5,406 nucleotides of DNA, taken from positions 1 through 5,406 of the forward strand of contig CAIWVX010000143.1 in assembly GCA_903916205.1 (NCBI GenBank), in the 5' to 3' direction. This stretch comes from an uncultured beta proteobacterium (GTDB lineage Bacteria > Pseudomonadota > Gammaproteobacteria > Burkholderiales > Rhodocyclaceae). A program made the translations under genes and the position numbers. The notes below the pieces were generated by a model. That model ran no database searches and had not been told where the DNA came from. It saw only the letters and a program-made list of their open reading frames with translations. Below are positions 5,351 to 5,406 of the stretch, one piece after another. The stretch's first letter is position 1, and each line of letters begins with the position of its first letter.

Positions 5351-5406
5351 ATGAAAGCGAACCCACCATCTAAAGGATGTGAAGGCATCAAAAAAGAGCA
5401 ACTAAA
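5351..5406 (+). CDS. Possible start of an unrecognised gene, cut by the window end
   Basis: The ATG at 5351 opens a frame of 18 full codons that reaches the edge without a stop. The visible peptide is MKANPPSKGCEGIKKEQL, hydrophilic and basic with one cysteine. I do not recognise it. The only upstream purine stretch (GGAAAAG at 5344-5350) lies too close for a standard Shine-Dalgarno, and the same frame is open upstream to 5270 without another ATG, though an in-frame TTG at 5342 exists. It could equally be non-coding. The palindrome just before it would suit a promoter-proximal operator if it is a gene. Confidence 0.22.
   Translation, partial: MKANPPSKGCEGIKKEQL

Larger units (their letters stand above)
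5250..5406. other. Region after ccmI, no assignable gene
   Basis: These 157 bases carry the palindrome at 5311-5330 and little else I can support. No hairpin followed by a T-run is seen after the ccmI stop, so there is no evident intrinsic terminator. Composition shifts towards A-rich, purine-rich sequence from about 5340. A + frame is open from 5270 to the edge, with its first ATG at 5351. A minus-strand frame of 56 codons (5388 down to 5218) also stays open but overlaps the end of ccmI. Confidence 0.6.

Noticed and set aside
5290..5353. Short gene from AGGAGA at 5290 with the GTG at 5310
   Set aside because: The frame ends at a TGA after 14 codons and the spacing to the GTG is too long.
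5218..5388. Minus-strand 56-codon gene converging on ccmI
   Set aside because: It overlaps the ccmI coding end, shows no recognisable motif and no clear ribosome binding site; kept only as an observation about the tail region.

Overview
The window holds the distal half of a System I (Ccm) cytochrome c maturation operon, all on the + strand: ccmD, ccmE, ccmF, ccmG, ccmH and ccmI. All six genes are intact and most of them are tightly packed. ccmA, ccmB and ccmC would be expected just upstream of base 1, outside the window. System I is typical of alpha-, beta- and gammaproteobacteria. The CcmE, CcmF and CcmG wording, the separate CcmH and CcmI genes (fused in E. coli) and the moderately high GC content suggest a beta- or gammaproteobacterium. 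I lean towards Betaproteobacteria, but this rests on remembered family resemblance and not on a search.

Layout. Bases 1-68 carry part of a dispersed repeat built from CACAGAG/CGCAGAG octamers. A short AT-rich leader (69-122) then leads to ccmD (123-344). ccmE (348-827, TTG start) and ccmF (847-2835) follow closely. The ccmF-ccmG gap (2836-2977) is almost filled by a second copy of the repeat, here as a near-perfect inverted pair able to form a 30-bp hairpin. ccmG (2978-3562), ccmH (3559-4023) and ccmI (4023-5249) overlap by a few bases and look translationally coupled. The last 157 bases (5250-5406) hold a perfect 20-bp palindrome and a short reading frame that runs off the window edge; neither can be assigned.

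How the genes work together. CcmC, helped by CcmD, loads haem onto a histidine of the periplasmic chaperone CcmE. CcmF takes haem from holo-CcmE and, with CcmH and CcmI, attaches it to the CXXCH cysteines of apocytochrome c. CcmG and CcmH keep those cysteines reduced, and CcmI holds the apocytochrome through its TPR region.

The genes are a conventional pathway; I found no evidence of an undescribed protein system. The parts worth a second look are non-coding: the repeat family placed twice between genes of one operon, a 46-codon frame that spans the hairpin and may couple ccmF to ccmG translation, and the palindrome after ccmI.
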